A DNA stretch of 64,000 bases. Source: Streptomyces sp. NBC_00582 (GTDB lineage: Bacteria; Actinomycetota; Actinomycetes; Streptomycetales; Streptomycetaceae). The notes under the pieces were generated by a model. It did no database searches. It had not been told where the DNA came from and worked only from the letters and a program-made list of their open reading frames with translations. Location: the NCBI RefSeq assembly GCF_036345155.1, contig NZ_CP107772.1, positions 9,362,001-9,426,000 of the forward strand. Reading direction: 5' to 3'. Shown one piece after another: positions 26,501 through 34,168 of this stretch. Numbering within the stretch: the stretch's first letter is position 1; each line of letters starts with the position of its first letter. Position numbers and translations under genes: made by a program.

Positions 26501-27253
26501 GTCCGTCTGGTCGCCGAAGACCTGCGGCGAGGCGATCGGCAGGTCGGCGTACCAGTCGTAGAAGGACAGCAGGGTGCCGCCGATCAGGGAGTGGAACCGC
26601 GCGCCGGCCGCGAACGACGCCATCGACATCGCCGGGATGGGCGAGAAGCCGGCGACCCGGTCCGGGCCGTACGTCTTGACCGTGTGCACCTGGGCCGCGG
26701 CCACCAGCTCGCTCACCTCGTCCCAGTCGGCCCGCACCAGACCGCCCTTGCCGCGGGCCCGCTTGTAGGCGCGCGCCTTGGCCGGGTCGCCCGTGATCTC
26801 CGCCCAGGCCGCCACCGGATCGCCGAGCCGGCGCCGGGCCTCGCGCCACAGCTTCAGCAGCGCGCCGCGCACATACGGGTAGCGGACCCGGCTCGGGGAG
26901 TACGTGTACCAGGAGAACGAGGCACCGCGCGGGCAGCCCCGCGGCTCGTACTCGGGGCAGTCGGCGCCGATCGACGGATAGTCCGTGGCCTGGTGCTCCC
27001 AGGTGATGATGCCGTCCTTGACGTACACCATCCACGAGCAGGAACCGGTGCAGTTCACCCCGTGCGTCGAGCGCACCACCTTGTCGTGGGCCCAGCGGTC
27101 CCGGTAGAAGCCCTCCCACCGGGGATCGCCCTCGCCGAACACGGCGCGTCCGTCCGCCGACACCTCACGGCGGGTCAGCAACCGCCGGGCGGCCAGCGGC
27201 CAGTCCTCACCGGTGCGTGCCGCCCGGCGCCCTGCGCTCTGGTCGTTCTCCAT
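23555..27253 (-). CDS. narG: Respiratory nitrate reductase alpha subunit (Mo-bis-MGD)
   Basis: 1232 residues, normal NarG length. Catalytic subunit reducing nitrate to nitrite. The FS0 site is visible as HGVNCTGSCSW with a further Cys in GCPRGASFSW. Molybdenum-pterin segments such as MWGSNIPVTRTPDAHF and YNGTKVVAVSPDYADN are present. No twin-Arg signal, consistent with a cytoplasm-facing enzyme. First gene of narGHJI, with a DosR-like box about 93 bases before the ATG. Streptomyces strains often carry several nar operons with growth-stage-specific roles; this one sits in the stress island. No narK transporter is adjacent. Confidence 0.95.
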   Translation of the reverse strand: MENDQSAGRRAARTGEDWPLAARRLLTRREVSADGRAVFGEGDPRWEGFYRDRWAHDKVVRSTHGVNCTGSCSWMVYVKDGIITWEHQATDYPSIGADCPEYEPRGCPRGASFSWYTYSPSRVRYPYVRGALLKLWREARRRLGDPVAAWAEITGDPAKARAYKRARGKGGLVRADWDEVSELVAAAQVHTVKTYGPDRVAGFSPIPAMSMASFAAGARFHSLIGGTLLSFYDWYADLPIASPQVFGDQTDVPEAADWWNAGYLIMWGSNIPVTRTPDAHFLTETRYNGTKVVAVSPDYADNVKHADEWLAPHPGTDGALAMAMGHVILREFLVDREVPYFRDYLRTYTDAPFLVTLREHDRGLVPDGFLTAADLGHEEEHAESKTVLLDGATGEPVVPGGSLGFRWGEAGRGRWNLDLGDVVPELSLFGRAEETAEIALPRFDEGATEGGSVMVRGVPVRRIGGRLVTTVFDLMLAQYGVRRPGLPGRWPQSYEDAAQPYTPAWQETITSVPAEQAARIAREFARNAERTHGRSMIALGAGTNHWFHSDTIYRAFLALLTMTGCQGVNGGGWAHYVGQEKVRPVTGQQHLSFAFDWQRPTRHMAGTSYWYLNSDQWRYEAFGPEELASPLGEGRFRGKGFADCLAQAVRLGWTPGHPGFNRNPLDLTDEAARAGRPVAEHIVDELRSGRLRFAAEDPDDPANFPRVLTVWRANLLGSSGKGNEYFLRHLLGTDAAVRSEETPPEHRPKDVVWREEAPEGKLDLLVCMDFRMTSTGLLADVVLPAATWYEKDDLSSTDMHPFVHAFTPAIAPPWQARTDYDTFLTIADRFSELAAEHLGSRTDVIAVPLLHDTPDELAQPGGVVRDWKTGECEPVPGKTMPKLVVIERDYAATAQKMRAVGPLLDTLGTTTKGVTVHPDRELEDLRHRNGTVRDGIAAGRPSLATASDMCEAILALSGTTNGRLATEGFRELERQTGSEGLVELAAEREAERITFADTRTQPRSVITSYEWSGSETGGRRYAPFVINTEHKKPWHTLTGRQQFLVQHDWMTELGEQLPVFRPPLNTPKHYGDEHLHEGGRAEVTVRYLTPHSKWSIHSNYQDNKYMLDLSRGGPTIWMSTADAEKIGVKDNEWIEAYNRNGVVAARAVVTHRMPEGTVYMYHAQDRTVNVPRTEVGGRRGGIHNSLTRLLLKPTHLAGGYAQFTYAFNYYGPTGNQRDEVTVIRRRSQQVEY

Positions 27254-27321
27254 GTCCAGGAACCTAGGCGGCGCGGCCCCGGCCGCACCCGGGGCCGGCG
27301 GTCCCCGCCGGGTACCCGTCC

Positions 27322-27359
27322 GGCCCCATCCGGCCGGCCCGGAAAGGGACCAACGGCCC
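27322..27359. promoter_or_regulatory. DosR-like box(es) upstream of narG
   Basis: GGGACCAACGGCCC at 27346-27359, identical to the site before hmp, plus a weaker GGCCCCATCCGGCC at 27322-27335, centres 24 bp apart. They lie 69-106 bases before the narG ATG. Confidence 0.55.
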
Positions 27360-27378
27360 TCTTGCCGTACCGCGGCGC

Positions 27379-27801
27379 TCAGGCGCTGTCCCGGGCCCCG
27401 ATCACCTCGCGCCCGGTGACCATCCCGGGATCGATCCGTACGAAGACCCCGTCCCGGATCGGCATCCAGGAGGTGGGACCGCTCTCGGACAGGCGATCGT
27501 GCTCGGCGGGGTCCGTCACCACGGCCGCCTGGCCCGTGACGACGACACTCCAGCCGGACTGGGTGGCCGCATGCCACTCGTCCGCCTCGAAGGCGACCAC
27601 GACGCCGTCGATCGCACGGACCAGGTCCGAGGCGGCCGAGGTGCGCAGCACCACGGAGGCGTCCGGATCGAGGGTGAAGTTCACGGGGAGGACCGCGGGC
27701 AGCGCGTGTCGGGTGTACACCACACGGCCGACCGGCACCTTCGCCAGCAGGCGCAGGCACTCCTGCCGGTCGAGCGCACGAAAGGCATCGTTCTGAACCA
27801 T
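27379..27801 (-). CDS. Pyridoxamine 5'-phosphate oxidase-family (FMN-binding split barrel) protein
   Basis: 140 residues. The pattern LAKVPVGRVVYTRHALPAVLPVNF, then TSAASDLVRAIDGVVVAFEADEWH and WSVVVTGQA, is the flavin/deazaflavin split-barrel seen in many DosR-regulon proteins. Cofactor (FMN, heme or F420) and substrate cannot be told. It lies between narG and the cyclic-nucleotide-binding gene on the same strand but has its own DosR-like box 37 bases before its ATG. Confidence 0.8.
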   Translation of the reverse strand: MVQNDAFRALDRQECLRLLAKVPVGRVVYTRHALPAVLPVNFTLDPDASVVLRTSAASDLVRAIDGVVVAFEADEWHAATQSGWSVVVTGQAAVVTDPAEHDRLSESGPTSWMPIRDGVFVRIDPGMVTGREVIGARDSA

Positions 27802-27837
27802 CCGTCCATCGTCGGACGCGCCCCCGGCAGGCGGGTA

Positions 27838-27851
27838 GGGCCGGTCGGCCC
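27838..27851. promoter_or_regulatory. DosR-like box upstream of the pyridoxamine-oxidase-like gene
   Basis: GGGCCGGTCGGCCC, identical to the sites at 28509 and 30404. It ends 37 bases before the ATG at 27801. Only one clear copy here. Confidence 0.55.
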
Positions 27852-27905
27852 GTTCTGGGCACGGAACACGGACCGGGTCCGGCGACCGGTGTCCCGGGCA
27901 CGGCG

Positions 27906-27941
27906 AAGGGCCCTGCGACAGGGGAGTGTCGCAGGGCCCTT
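27906..27941 (-). terminator. Strong intrinsic terminator after the cyclic-nucleotide-binding gene
   Basis: Perfect inverted repeat, arms AAGGGCCCTGCGACA (27906-27920) and TGTCGCAGGGCCCTT (27927-27941), six-base loop. It lies just past the stop of the gene at 27953 and separates it from the next promoter. Confidence 0.85.
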
Positions 27942-27952
27942 CCGGCGCGGGA

Positions 27953-28417
27953 TCAGACGGCGCTGCCGGCGCCCCACGGGGCGTACAGGTCGAGCAGGCG
28001 GGTCCGGGTGGAGCGCAGCCGGTGGGCGAGCACGTCGCCGACCCACTGGCCGACGGCCCGCCCCAGGTCCGGGTCCTCCTTGCACATCATCCGGACGGCC
28101 GTGGCGTCGAACTCGTACGCCCGTACCGGTGTCGCCGCCTCCGCGCCCAGGTGCCAGACATGGGGGGTGAACAGCCAGGACCAGCCGACGAGCTCGTTGT
28201 GCCGCAGGGACTCGATGACGGCCGGGCGGCGGCCGGGCACCCGCAGGTCCAGCTCGACCGTGCCGGTACGGACGATCCAGAACCGGTCGGCCCGGCCGCC
28301 CTCCTCGAACAGACGTGTCCCCTGCGGGAAGGACACCTCGCGGGCGACGCGCAGCAGCCGCGCACGGTGCTCGGCGGGCAGGGCGCGCAGCATGGTGGGT
28401 GCGGGGATGTCGATCAT
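27953..28417 (-). CDS. Stand-alone cyclic-nucleotide-binding-domain protein (Crp-like, no HTH)
   Basis: 154 residues, all cNMP-binding domain: RLLRVAREVSFPQGTRLFEE, then RFWIVRTGTVELDLRVPG and SLRHNELVGWSWLFTP. The phosphate-binding cassette resembles Crp (ELVGWSWL for GE-x-GE) but is atypical, so nucleotide binding is uncertain. It ends after the helical segment LLDLYAPWG, with no DNA-binding domain. Start ATG 28417 follows GGAGG. DosR-like boxes lie upstream and a strong terminator follows, so it is monocistronic. Single-CNB proteins of this type recur in DosR-like islands; the partner is unknown. Confidence 0.75.
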   Translation of the reverse strand: MIDIPAPTMLRALPAEHRARLLRVAREVSFPQGTRLFEEGGRADRFWIVRTGTVELDLRVPGRRPAVIESLRHNELVGWSWLFTPHVWHLGAEAATPVRAYEFDATAVRMMCKEDPDLGRAVGQWVGDVLAHRLRSTRTRLLDLYAPWGAGSAV

Positions 28418-28487
28418 GGCGTGCCTCCGGGCTGATCGGCGGGAACTGCCACGCCCAGCGTGTGCCCGGCACCCGTTCCCGGACCAG

Positions 28488-28522
28488 GGGCCGTCCGGTA
28501 CCCCACCTGGGCCGGTCGGCCC
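28488..28522. promoter_or_regulatory. Paired DosR-like boxes between the CNB gene and the DUF429 gene
   Basis: GGGCCGTCCGGTAC (28488-28501) and GGGCCGGTCGGCCC (28509-28522), centres 21 bp apart, 71 bases before the CNB-protein ATG and 89 before the divergent DUF429 ATG. A tandem GACGGCCCCG repeat follows at 28531-28550. Confidence 0.5.
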
Positions 28523-28610
28523 CGGCCCCGGACGGCCCCGGACGGCCCCGGGCGGGGCCGGGGCGGGGAAAACCGAGGGCAGGCGCCGTCGGACACGGCA
28601 TGCTGGCGGC

Positions 28611-29339
28611 ATGCGCACCGTCGGCGTGGATCTCTCCGCGCGCCCCCGTCGTACCGCCGCCTGTGTGATCGACTGGTCCGGGAAGCGGGCCGTCGTCCAC
28701 GCCCCCGTCCTGCGCTGCACCGACGAAACACTGCTGGAGCTGCTCACGGCCCTGGGGGAGGAGGACCGGGCCGGGGTGGACTGCCCCTTCGGCTGGCCCG
28801 TCGCGTTCGTCGAGGCGATGGCCGCCCACGCCGCCCCGCACCCCGACTGGCCGGGCCGTGACACCGAGGGCGACGAGGACCTGCGGGCCCTGCGCTATCG
28901 ACGTACCGATCTGCTCGCCGCCCGCCACGCACCGCGCCTGCCCCTGTCGGTCTCCTTCGACAAGCTCGGCTCCGTCGCCGCCCGCTGGGCCCGCCTCCAG
29001 GCCCGGCTGGCCCGGCTCGGCCACCCGGTGGACCGCACGGGAGCCGGCAGGGTGGCCGAGGTGTACCCGGCCGCCGCCCGGCACCGATGGGGTCTGACCC
29101 TCGGCACGGTGGCCGAACTGACCGCCGCCGCCCCCTGGCTGCACATCCCCGACGCGGCACGCCGGACGTACGCCGCCGACCGGGACGCCTACGACGCCCT
29201 CATCGCCTCGCTGGCCGCCCGGGCGATCGCCGTGGGGCGCACCGCGTGGCCCACCGCCGAGGACGCCGCGACCGCCCGCACCGAAGGCTGGATCCACATC
29301 CCCGAACCCGACTCCCTCCCTGACCTCCCGCGGGACTGA
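28611..29339 (+). CDS. DUF429-family protein (RNase H-like fold)
   Basis: 242 residues. The N terminus MRTVGVDLSARPRRTAACVI and VDCPFGWPVAFVEAM match the DUF429 family (predicted RNase H-like nuclease, function not established), with EVYPAAARHRWG and RDAYDALIASLAARA towards the C terminus, also family-typical. The ATG at 28611 matches the family N terminus, with no clear ribosome site. It is divergent from the CNB gene and could share its boxes. Confidence 0.7.
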   Translation: MRTVGVDLSARPRRTAACVIDWSGKRAVVHAPVLRCTDETLLELLTALGEEDRAGVDCPFGWPVAFVEAMAAHAAPHPDWPGRDTEGDEDLRALRYRRTDLLAARHAPRLPLSVSFDKLGSVAARWARLQARLARLGHPVDRTGAGRVAEVYPAAARHRWGLTLGTVAELTAAAPWLHIPDAARRTYAADRDAYDALIASLAARAIAVGRTAWPTAEDAATARTEGWIHIPEPDSLPDLPRD

Positions 29340-29365
29340 CGGGCCGTCACCGTGTGCGTCCCTTA

Positions 29366-29399
29366 GGGCCCTTCGGCCCCCGGAAAGGACCTCAGGCCC
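29366..29399. promoter_or_regulatory. Paired DosR-like boxes upstream of the first universal stress protein
   Basis: GGGCCCTTCGGCCC (29366-29379) and AGGACCTCAGGCCC (29386-29399), centres 20 bp apart, ending 60 bases before the ATG. Confidence 0.55.
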
Positions 29400-29459
29400 C
29401 TGCTGCGGCGGGTGCGCCGCCCCGGAGACTGACGGCGCATCCCCCAAGGAGGTCCGCAC

Positions 29460-30374
29460 ATGCCCGTCATCACCGTCGGTCTCGACGGCTCGCCCGAGAG
29501 TCTCGCCGCCGCGGACTGGGCCGCCCGCGAGGCGGCCCAGCAGGAGGCGCTCCTGCGGCTCGTCCACGCCGAGGAACCGGTGGTCCCCCTCTACGCGCCG
29601 CTCGGCGGGGTCCCCGCGCCCGGACTGCTCACCGCACAGCGCGCCTGGGCCGAGCAGCTGCTCCGGGACACCCGGTCCCGGCTCGAACGGCGCCGCCCCG
29701 ATCTGCGCGTCACCACCGAGGAGATCCGCCGGCCGGCGGTGCCGGCCCTGCTGTCCGCCGCCGAGGACGCCGACCTGCTGGTCCTGGGCTCCCGCGGCCT
29801 CGGCACCGTCACCGGCTTCCTCGTCGGCTCCGTCGCCCTCGCCGTCGTGGCGCGTGCCGAGCGGCCTGTCGTCCTCGTCCGGTCCGGCGGGCGCGCCGAG
29901 GACGAGCATCTGCCGGACGCCTCCGGCGCCCCGTCGGAGACCACGCCGTACCGCGACGTCGTGCTCGGCGTGGACCTGGAGCACCCGGCCGACGCCGTCA
30001 TCGCGTTCGCCTTCGAGGCCGCCCGGCGCCGCGCGTCCGGTCTGCGGGTCGTCCACGGCTGGAACCCCGCGGCCGTCTACGGCTACGGCGCCGTCCTCGA
30101 CTCGGGCCTCGACGCGGAACTGGCCCAGGAGGCGCGGCACGGGCTGCGCGAGGTGCTGCGGCCCTGGCGGGACAAGTTCCCCGGCGTGGAGGTCCGCGAG
30201 CAGACGGTCGTCGGCGGCGCCGGACGCCATCTCGTGCACGCCGCACGCGACGCCGCGCTGGTCGTCGTGGGCCGGGAAAGGCGCCGCACCCCGCTCGCCG
30301 GCCGCATCGGCCCGGTGACGCACGCCGTCCTGCAGCACGCCTCGGCGCCGGTCGCCGTCGTCCCGCACGACTGA
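29460..30374 (+). CDS. Tandem universal stress protein (UspA x2)
   Basis: 304 residues, two Usp domains. Domain 1 (1-145) starts ITVGLDGSPESLAAADWAA and keeps the ATP-binding G2xG9xGS motif (GSRGLG...LVGSVA). Domain 2 (about 160-304) starts VVLGVDLEHPADAVIAFAF and has lost that motif (GRERRRTPLAG). Such double Usps are hallmark members of DosR-type dormancy regulons. AAGGAGG precedes the ATG. It has its own box pair and lies just upstream of a paralogue. Confidence 0.88.
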   Translation: MPVITVGLDGSPESLAAADWAAREAAQQEALLRLVHAEEPVVPLYAPLGGVPAPGLLTAQRAWAEQLLRDTRSRLERRRPDLRVTTEEIRRPAVPALLSAAEDADLLVLGSRGLGTVTGFLVGSVALAVVARAERPVVLVRSGGRAEDEHLPDASGAPSETTPYRDVVLGVDLEHPADAVIAFAFEAARRRASGLRVVHGWNPAAVYGYGAVLDSGLDAELAQEARHGLREVLRPWRDKFPGVEVREQTVVGGAGRHLVHAARDAALVVVGRERRRTPLAGRIGPVTHAVLQHASAPVAVVPHD

Positions 30375-30403
30375 CGGCGGGACGGCGACGGGCCGTCACA
30401 ACG

Positions 30404-30437
30404 GGGCCGGTCGGCCCCCGGCCGGGACCACCGGCCC
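30404..30437. promoter_or_regulatory. Paired DosR-like boxes upstream of usp-adh-usp operon
   Basis: GGGCCGGTCGGCCC (30404-30417) and GGGACCACCGGCCC (30424-30437), centres 20 bp apart, 65 bases before the ATG. This is the cleanest pair in the island. Confidence 0.6.
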
Positions 30438-30502
30438 CTGCGGCCCGCGCCCCGAAGAGCCAACACTGGAATCGGATCCCTTGCCACCAGGAGGTGGAGA
30501 TC

Positions 30503-31408
30503 ATGCTCCGCACTGTCACCGTAGGCCTCGACGGCTCGCCCGAGAGCCGGGCCGCCGCGGAGTGGGCCGCGCGCGAGGCGACGCTGCGCCGCCTGCCGCT
30601 GAAGCTCGTCCACGTGTGGGAGCCGGTGCCGGAGCCCCTGGCACAGGCCCCGCTCCTCGGCGCGGAGACCCAGCAGCACTGGACCGAGCGGATCCCCCGG
30701 GAAGCCGCCGCGGGCATCGGACTGCGTCACCCCGGCGTCGAGGTGATCACCGAGCAGCTCCACGGCCACCCGGGCGACGTGCTCGCCGAGGCGGCGAAGG
30801 ACGCCGAGCTGCTCGTCCTCGGCTCGCGCGGTCTCGGCGGGCTGGGCGGGTTCATGGTCGGCTCGGTCGGCCTGTCCGTCGTCGCACACGCGGAGCGCCC
30901 CGTGGTGCTGGTCAGGGCGCTGGAGCAGGCAGCCGACGAGCACGAACCGGACCCCGCCGGCATTCCGTCCGCCGCCGCGCCCTTCCGGCCGGTCGTCCTC
31001 GGACTCGACACCGCGCACCCCGACGAGACGCTGATCGAGTTCGCCTTCGACGCCGCCCTGCGCCGCACCACCTCGCTGCGGGTCGTCCACGCCTGGAACC
31101 CGCCGCCGTACTACGCCTACGCCACCCCCGCCAACCCCGCCCTGCACGAGGCACTGGCCCTCGCCGCCGCGGAGGAGCTCGCCAAGGTGCTCAGCCCCTG
31201 GCGGACCAGGTTCCCCGGCGTGGAGATCGTCGAGGTCACCCGCTACGGCAGCCCCGCGGTCCATCTCGTGGACGCCTCCCACGAGGCCTCCCTGGTCGTG
31301 GTCGGCCGGCGCGCCCGCCGCAACCCGGTCGGCACCCACATCGGCCATGTCACCCACGCCGTCCTGCACCACGCCAGTGTCCCCGTCGCCGTCGTCGCCC
31401 ACGACTGA
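30503..31408 (+). CDS. Tandem universal stress protein (UspA x2), paralogue
   Basis: 301 residues. Domain 1 starts VTVGLDGSPESRAAAEWAA with the ATP motif GSRGLGGLGGFMVGSVG; domain 2 starts VVLGLDTAHPDETLIEFAF with a degenerate loop. Close to the preceding Usp over its full length, so a tandem duplication. AGGAGGTGG precedes the ATG. The alcohol dehydrogenase starts 25 bases after it and is probably cotranscribed. Confidence 0.88.
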   Translation: MLRTVTVGLDGSPESRAAAEWAAREATLRRLPLKLVHVWEPVPEPLAQAPLLGAETQQHWTERIPREAAAGIGLRHPGVEVITEQLHGHPGDVLAEAAKDAELLVLGSRGLGGLGGFMVGSVGLSVVAHAERPVVLVRALEQAADEHEPDPAGIPSAAAPFRPVVLGLDTAHPDETLIEFAFDAALRRTTSLRVVHAWNPPPYYAYATPANPALHEALALAAAEELAKVLSPWRTRFPGVEIVEVTRYGSPAVHLVDASHEASLVVVGRRARRNPVGTHIGHVTHAVLHHASVPVAVVAHD

Positions 31409-31433
31409 CAGGCCGTCCCGAGGAGTTGACCCC

Positions 31434-32456
31434 ATGAAGGCAGCGGTCGTCCGAGCATTCGGCGAGCCCCTTGTCATCGAGGAACGCCCCGACCCCGAAC
31501 CCGGCCCCGGCCAGGTCCGCGTCCGGGTGGAGGCCTCCGGGCTGTGCCACACCGACATCCACGCCGCGCACGGCGACTGGCCCGTGAAGCCGAATCCGCC
31601 GTTCGTGCCCGGCCACGAGGGTGTCGGCCTGGTCGAGGCCCTCGGTGCCGGCGTGACCCACCTCGCCGTCGGACAGCGGGTGGCCGTGCCCTGGCTGGGC
31701 CGGGCGTGCGGGCGGTGCGAGCACTGTCTGTCCGGCTGGGAGACCCTGTGCGAGCAGCAGGTCAACACCGGCTACGGCTGTGACGGCGGCTACGCCGAGA
31801 AGATGCTCGCCTGGGCCGACTTCGCCCAGCCGGTGCCCGACGGCGTCAGCCCCTTCGACGCCGCCCCGCTCACCTGCGCGGGCGTCACGACGTACAAGGC
31901 GCTGAAGGTCGCGGGGGTCCGGCCGGCGCAGCTCGTCGCGATCTCGGGCGTCGGCGGGCTCGGCCATCTCGCCGTGCAGTACGCGAAGATCGCCGGCGCC
32001 ACCGTCGCCGCGATCGACGTCACCGACGACAAGCTGGGCCTGGCCGCCGAACTCGGCGCGGACATCCTGATCGACGCCCGCAAGGAGGACGTCGGCGAGG
32101 TCCTCCAGCGCCACGGCGGCGCCCACGCGGCGCTGGCGCTCGCGGTGAACGAGGCCGCCTTCGCCGCCGTCCACGCCGGTCTGCGGCGCGGCGGCAAGCT
32201 GGTCATGGTCGCGCTGCCGGCCCACGGCACCGTCCGGGTGCCGATCTTCGACACCGTCCTGGGCGGCACCTCGGTCATCGGCTCGATCGTCGGCACCCGC
32301 CAGGACCTCGCCGAGGTCTTCCAACTGCACGCGGCCGGCCGGACCCAGGTCATCTACGAGGCCCGTCCCCTCGCCTCCGTCAACGACTCCATCGACGAGG
32401 TGCTGCGCGGCCAGGTCAAGGCACGGATCGTCTTCGACCTCGGAGCCGGTCGATGA
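31434..32456 (+). CDS. Zinc-dependent alcohol dehydrogenase (AdhP/AdhT-like)
   Basis: 340 residues, MDR family. Catalytic-zinc motifs ASGLCHTDIHAAHGDWP and PGHEGVG, structural zinc Cys in CGRCEHCLSGWETLC, and the NAD-binding GVGGLGHLAVQYAK. Catalyses NAD-dependent alcohol/aldehyde interconversion; in this setting it may regenerate NAD+ under low oxygen. Second gene of usp-adh-usp; its stop overlaps the next ATG (ATGA). CGAGGAG precedes the start. Confidence 0.9.
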   Translation: MKAAVVRAFGEPLVIEERPDPEPGPGQVRVRVEASGLCHTDIHAAHGDWPVKPNPPFVPGHEGVGLVEALGAGVTHLAVGQRVAVPWLGRACGRCEHCLSGWETLCEQQVNTGYGCDGGYAEKMLAWADFAQPVPDGVSPFDAAPLTCAGVTTYKALKVAGVRPAQLVAISGVGGLGHLAVQYAKIAGATVAAIDVTDDKLGLAAELGADILIDARKEDVGEVLQRHGGAHAALALAVNEAAFAAVHAGLRRGGKLVMVALPAHGTVRVPIFDTVLGGTSVIGSIVGTRQDLAEVFQLHAAGRTQVIYEARPLASVNDSIDEVLRGQVKARIVFDLGAGR

Positions 32457-33322
32457 ACACGGCCGACCTGCCGGTGGTCGTCGGCGTGGACGGCTCCGAA
32501 CCGAGCCTGAGCGCCGTCGACCGGGCGGCCGACGAGGCCGCGCTGCGGGGGGTGCCGCTGAGGGTCGTGTACGCGTCCCTCTGGGAGCGCTACGAGGGCA
32601 CCGCCCTGGCCGGGGACCACCGGCCCTTCGAGGAGGTCCGCGCCGACGACGTCGTGGCGGTGGCGGTCGGCCGGGCCCGCGCGCGCCGGCCGGACCTGAC
32701 GGTGTCCGGCGAGGTGGTGCCCGAGGAACCGGAATACGTCCTGGTCCGGGAGGGGCGCCGCGCCAGTGTCCTGGTGGTCGGCACCCGGGGTCGCGGCAGC
32801 GTCGTCGAGATGCTGCTCGGCTCCGTCAGCCTCACCGTGGCCGCGCACGCCCACTGCCCGGTGGTCGTGGTGCGCGACGGACCCTCCGATGGCGGGACGC
32901 GCCGCCGTGTCGTGGTCGGCGTCGGCGGCACGGGCAAGGACTCGGCGGCGACGCGCTTCGCCGCCGAGGAGGCGCGACTGCGCGGCGTCCCCCTGGACGC
33001 CGTACGGGCCTGGCGCTGCCCGGCGCGGGAGAGCGTGGAGCACCCCCTGCTGACCGGCGCGCCCGCCCGTCTGCACGAGGAGCAGGCCGCCCGGGTTCTG
33101 GAGGAGGCCCTGGCCAACGTCCCCGCGGACGTCGAGCTGCGCCGCCGTACCGTCGAGGGACCCGCCCGTGACGTCCTGCTGGACGCCTCCCGGGACGCCG
33201 CGCTGCTGGTGGTCGGCGCCCGGCGCACCCATGGGCACCTAGGTCTCCAGCTCGGGCAGGTCGCCCACGGCGTCCTGCACCGGGCCACCTGCCCCGTCGC
33301 CGTGGTGCCCGAACCGGCGTAG
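32453..33322 (+). CDS. Tandem universal stress protein (UspA x2), third copy
   Basis: 289 residues. Domain 1 starts VVVGVDGSEPSLSAVDRAA with ATP motif GTRGRGSVVEMLLGSVS; domain 2 starts VVVGVGGTGKDSAATRFAA with the loop GARRTHGHLGLQLGQVA. More diverged than the two copies upstream. Translationally coupled to the dehydrogenase by a 4-base overlap. It converges on ppk2 with six bases between. Confidence 0.87.
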   Translation: MNTADLPVVVGVDGSEPSLSAVDRAADEAALRGVPLRVVYASLWERYEGTALAGDHRPFEEVRADDVVAVAVGRARARRPDLTVSGEVVPEEPEYVLVREGRRASVLVVGTRGRGSVVEMLLGSVSLTVAAHAHCPVVVVRDGPSDGGTRRRVVVGVGGTGKDSAATRFAAEEARLRGVPLDAVRAWRCPARESVEHPLLTGAPARLHEEQAARVLEEALANVPADVELRRRTVEGPARDVLLDASRDAALLVVGARRTHGHLGLQLGQVAHGVLHRATCPVAVVPEPA

Positions 33323-33328
33323 CGGCGC

Positions 33329-34132
33329 TCAGAGACCGGCCGCGTGGTCGGGGACGTAGGTCCGCAGATCGCGCGGCGGGCGCTGGTAGCCCGTCGACGC
33401 CGGCCGCTCCGGCAGCTCCAGCACCGGCGGCGGCACCTCGTGGTACGGCACGGACGACAGCAGATGGGCGATCATGTTCAGCCGCGCCTTGCGCTTGTCG
33501 TCGCTCTCGACGACGTACCAGGGCGCCTCGGAGATGTCGGTGTGCACCATCATCTCGTCCTTCGCCCGGGAGTACGCCTCCCAGTGGGTGAGGGACTCCA
33601 GGTCCATCGGCGACAGCTTCCAGCGCCGCAGCGGGTCCTGAAGCCGGCGCCGGAACCGCTCCTGCTGCTCGGTGTCGCTCACCGAGAACCAGTACTTGCG
33701 CAGCAGGATGCCGTCCTCGACCAGCATCCGCTCGAAGACCGGGCACTGGCGCAGGAAGAGCTGGTGCTCCTCCGGCGTGCAGAAACCCATCACCTGCTCG
33801 ACTCCGGCCCGGTTGTACCAGGACCGGTCGAACAGCACGATCTCCCCGGCGGCCGGCAGATGCTCGACGTACCGCTGGAAGTACCACTGGGTGCGCTCGC
33901 GCTCGGTCGGCTTCGGCAGCGCGGCGATCCGGGCCACGCGCGGGTTGAGATGCTCGGCCACCCGCTTGATCGTGCCGCCCTTGCCGGCCGCGTCCCGCCC
34001 CTCGAAGACCACCACCAGCCGGACGCCGTTCGCCCGCACCCACTCCTGGAGCCTCACCAACTCCGTCTGCAGACGCAGCAGTTCCTTCTCGTACACCTTG
34101 CGCGGCAGCTCCGCCGCCTTCTTGCCGGCCAT
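33329..34132 (-). CDS. ppk2: Polyphosphate kinase 2
   Basis: 267 residues, PPK2 class. Walker A FEGRDAAGKGGTIKR, then YFQRYVEHLPAAGEIVLFDR with RSWYNRAGVE, and the lid-module segments PVFERMLVEDGILLRKYW. Uses polyphosphate to phosphorylate nucleoside mono- or diphosphates (or the reverse). Start ATG 34132 has no clear ribosome site; an in-frame GTG at 34141 is an alternative. DosR-like boxes at 34169-34203 lie just upstream. Confidence 0.9.
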   Translation of the reverse strand: MAGKKAAELPRKVYEKELLRLQTELVRLQEWVRANGVRLVVVFEGRDAAGKGGTIKRVAEHLNPRVARIAALPKPTERERTQWYFQRYVEHLPAAGEIVLFDRSWYNRAGVEQVMGFCTPEEHQLFLRQCPVFERMLVEDGILLRKYWFSVSDTEQQERFRRRLQDPLRRWKLSPMDLESLTHWEAYSRAKDEMMVHTDISEAPWYVVESDDKRKARLNMIAHLLSSVPYHEVPPPVLELPERPASTGYQRPPRDLRTYVPDHAAGL

Positions 34133-34168
34133 GGGACGCACCGTACCCGCCCCGGGCCCGCGGCGGGG

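Noticed and set aside
23543..27796. 1417-codon plus-strand frame over narG
   Set aside because: Antisense shadow of narG; the minus strand has the full nitrate reductase motifs.
28521..28560. Tandem GACGGCCCCG repeats as further DosR-like boxes
   Set aside because: They share the GGCC core but lack the paired half-site arrangement with a two-base centre; probably GC-rich spacer sequence.
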